A stretch of DNA of 64,000 bases from Myxococcales bacterium (GTDB lineage Bacteria > Myxococcota_A > Polyangia > Polyangiales > Polyangiaceae): positions 1 to 64,000 of the forward strand of contig JAEUKE010000122.1 in assembly GCA_016794345.1 (NCBI GenBank). The letters run 5' to 3'. A program made the translations under genes and the position numbers. Shown piece after piece: positions 63,766-64,000 of this stretch. Positions within the stretch are counted from its first letter, which is position 1. Every line of letters starts with the position of its first letter. The notes under the pieces were generated by a model. The model had not been told where the DNA came from. It did not search any database and worked only from the letters and a program-made list of their open reading frames with translations.

Positions 63766-64000
63766 ATGATCAGCCTACGACGCTCCGCCGCCGTGCTCTC
63801 TCTCCTCGCCACGTTTGCTCTCGGCTGCGGGCCGAGCCGAACGGCCGCCGAAGCGAAGGCGGACCTCTCCGCCGCGGACGCAGAGATCCGCCTCAAGGCG
63901 GCTCGTGACATCGAGACCGAGAGCAAGAACACGAAGGCGCTCCCCACCGACGTGATGGAGCAGCTCCTCTCGCTCGCGAAGACCGAAGAAGACCCGAAGG
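63766..64000 (+). CDS. lipoprotein, cut by window edge (5' part)
   Basis: Only the first ~78 residues are in the window. MISLRRSAAVLSLLATFALG with C20 (ALGC) is a lipoprotein signal. The mature part is helical and charged (AEAKADLSAADAEIRLKAAR; ALPTDVMEQLLSLAKTEEDP) and looks like the start of a HEAT-like or armadillo-like helical repeat protein. The remainder lies beyond position 64000. ATG at 63766 with a weak Shine-Dalgarno sequence. Confidence 0.65.
   Translation, partial: MISLRRSAAVLSLLATFALGCGPSRTAAEAKADLSAADAEIRLKAARDIETESKNTKALPTDVMEQLLSLAKTEEDPK

Overview
The window is a very GC-rich chromosome segment, almost certainly from a myxobacterium (Myxococcota, probably Polyangia). The grounds are the number of secreted lipoproteins with a Gly-rich linker right after the lipobox Cys, a MYXO-CTERM-like tail, sigma-54 response regulators, a Pkn-type Ser/Thr kinase, ECF sigma factors, and VgrG/DUF2169 type VI secretion genes. 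No CRISPR array, insertion sequence or integrase was seen.

Layout. 0.2-4.8 kb: a leftward run purN - FAD oxidoreductase - PEGA protein - rsmD - Uma2. 4.8-7.3 kb: a divergent SRP RNA, a membrane protein and a VCBS/ASPIC-UnbV protein. 7.4-17.8 kb: a type VI secretion accessory island with a VgrG carrying a C-terminal effector-like extension, two unknown proteins in immunity position, a second VgrG, a spike-like protein, a DUF2169 protein, a PAAR-like protein and a second DUF2169 protein. Sheath, baseplate and membrane-complex genes are not in the window. 17.8-18.9 kb: two gene remnants, a lipoprotein with an in-frame amber codon and the C-terminal part of a diacylglycerol kinase. 18.9-21.5 kb: a sigma-54 response regulator, a kinase without a sensor domain, and a MYXO-CTERM-like protein. 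21.6-26.8 kb: a beta-propeller lipoprotein and a divergent DNA polymerase I paralogue. 26.9-33.5 kb: a small peptide ORF, a DUF4423/TIGR02147-like regulator, a propeller lipoprotein, an RCC1-repeat lipoprotein and a SMI1-like fragment.

33.5-39.0 kb: tandem ArsA ATPase, then a leftward efflux operon (adaptor, ABC ATPase, sigma-54 regulator, NtrY-like kinase) in which the ATPase and the regulator are fused by an apparent deletion. 39.3-48.2 kb: a membrane protein, a beta-helix lipoprotein, a Ser/Thr kinase, an ECF sigma gene and a collagen-like lipoprotein that each need a one-base frame correction, and a small lipoprotein coupled to a histidine kinase. 50.0-56.3 kb: mostly housekeeping genes (PH-domain protein, ECF sigma factor with possible anti-sigma, hpf, gpsA, CBS protein, Omp85-type protein). 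56.3-64.0 kb: Cys- and Gly-rich lipoproteins, tRNA-Gln(TTG), a GYF_2-like protein, an FGE-like lipoprotein, a LysR regulator and a lipoprotein cut off by the window edge.

How the genes work together: the most coherent system is the VgrG island, read as spike, toxin, immunity and loading adaptors. The two-component and sigma-factor genes sit next to envelope or secreted proteins, which fits envelope sensing. Six genes look broken. Two of these cases are one-base gains in short homopolymers and could be sequencing errors. The ABC/sigma-54 fusion is either a real deletion or an assembly join. All family assignments are from reading motifs; no database search was run.
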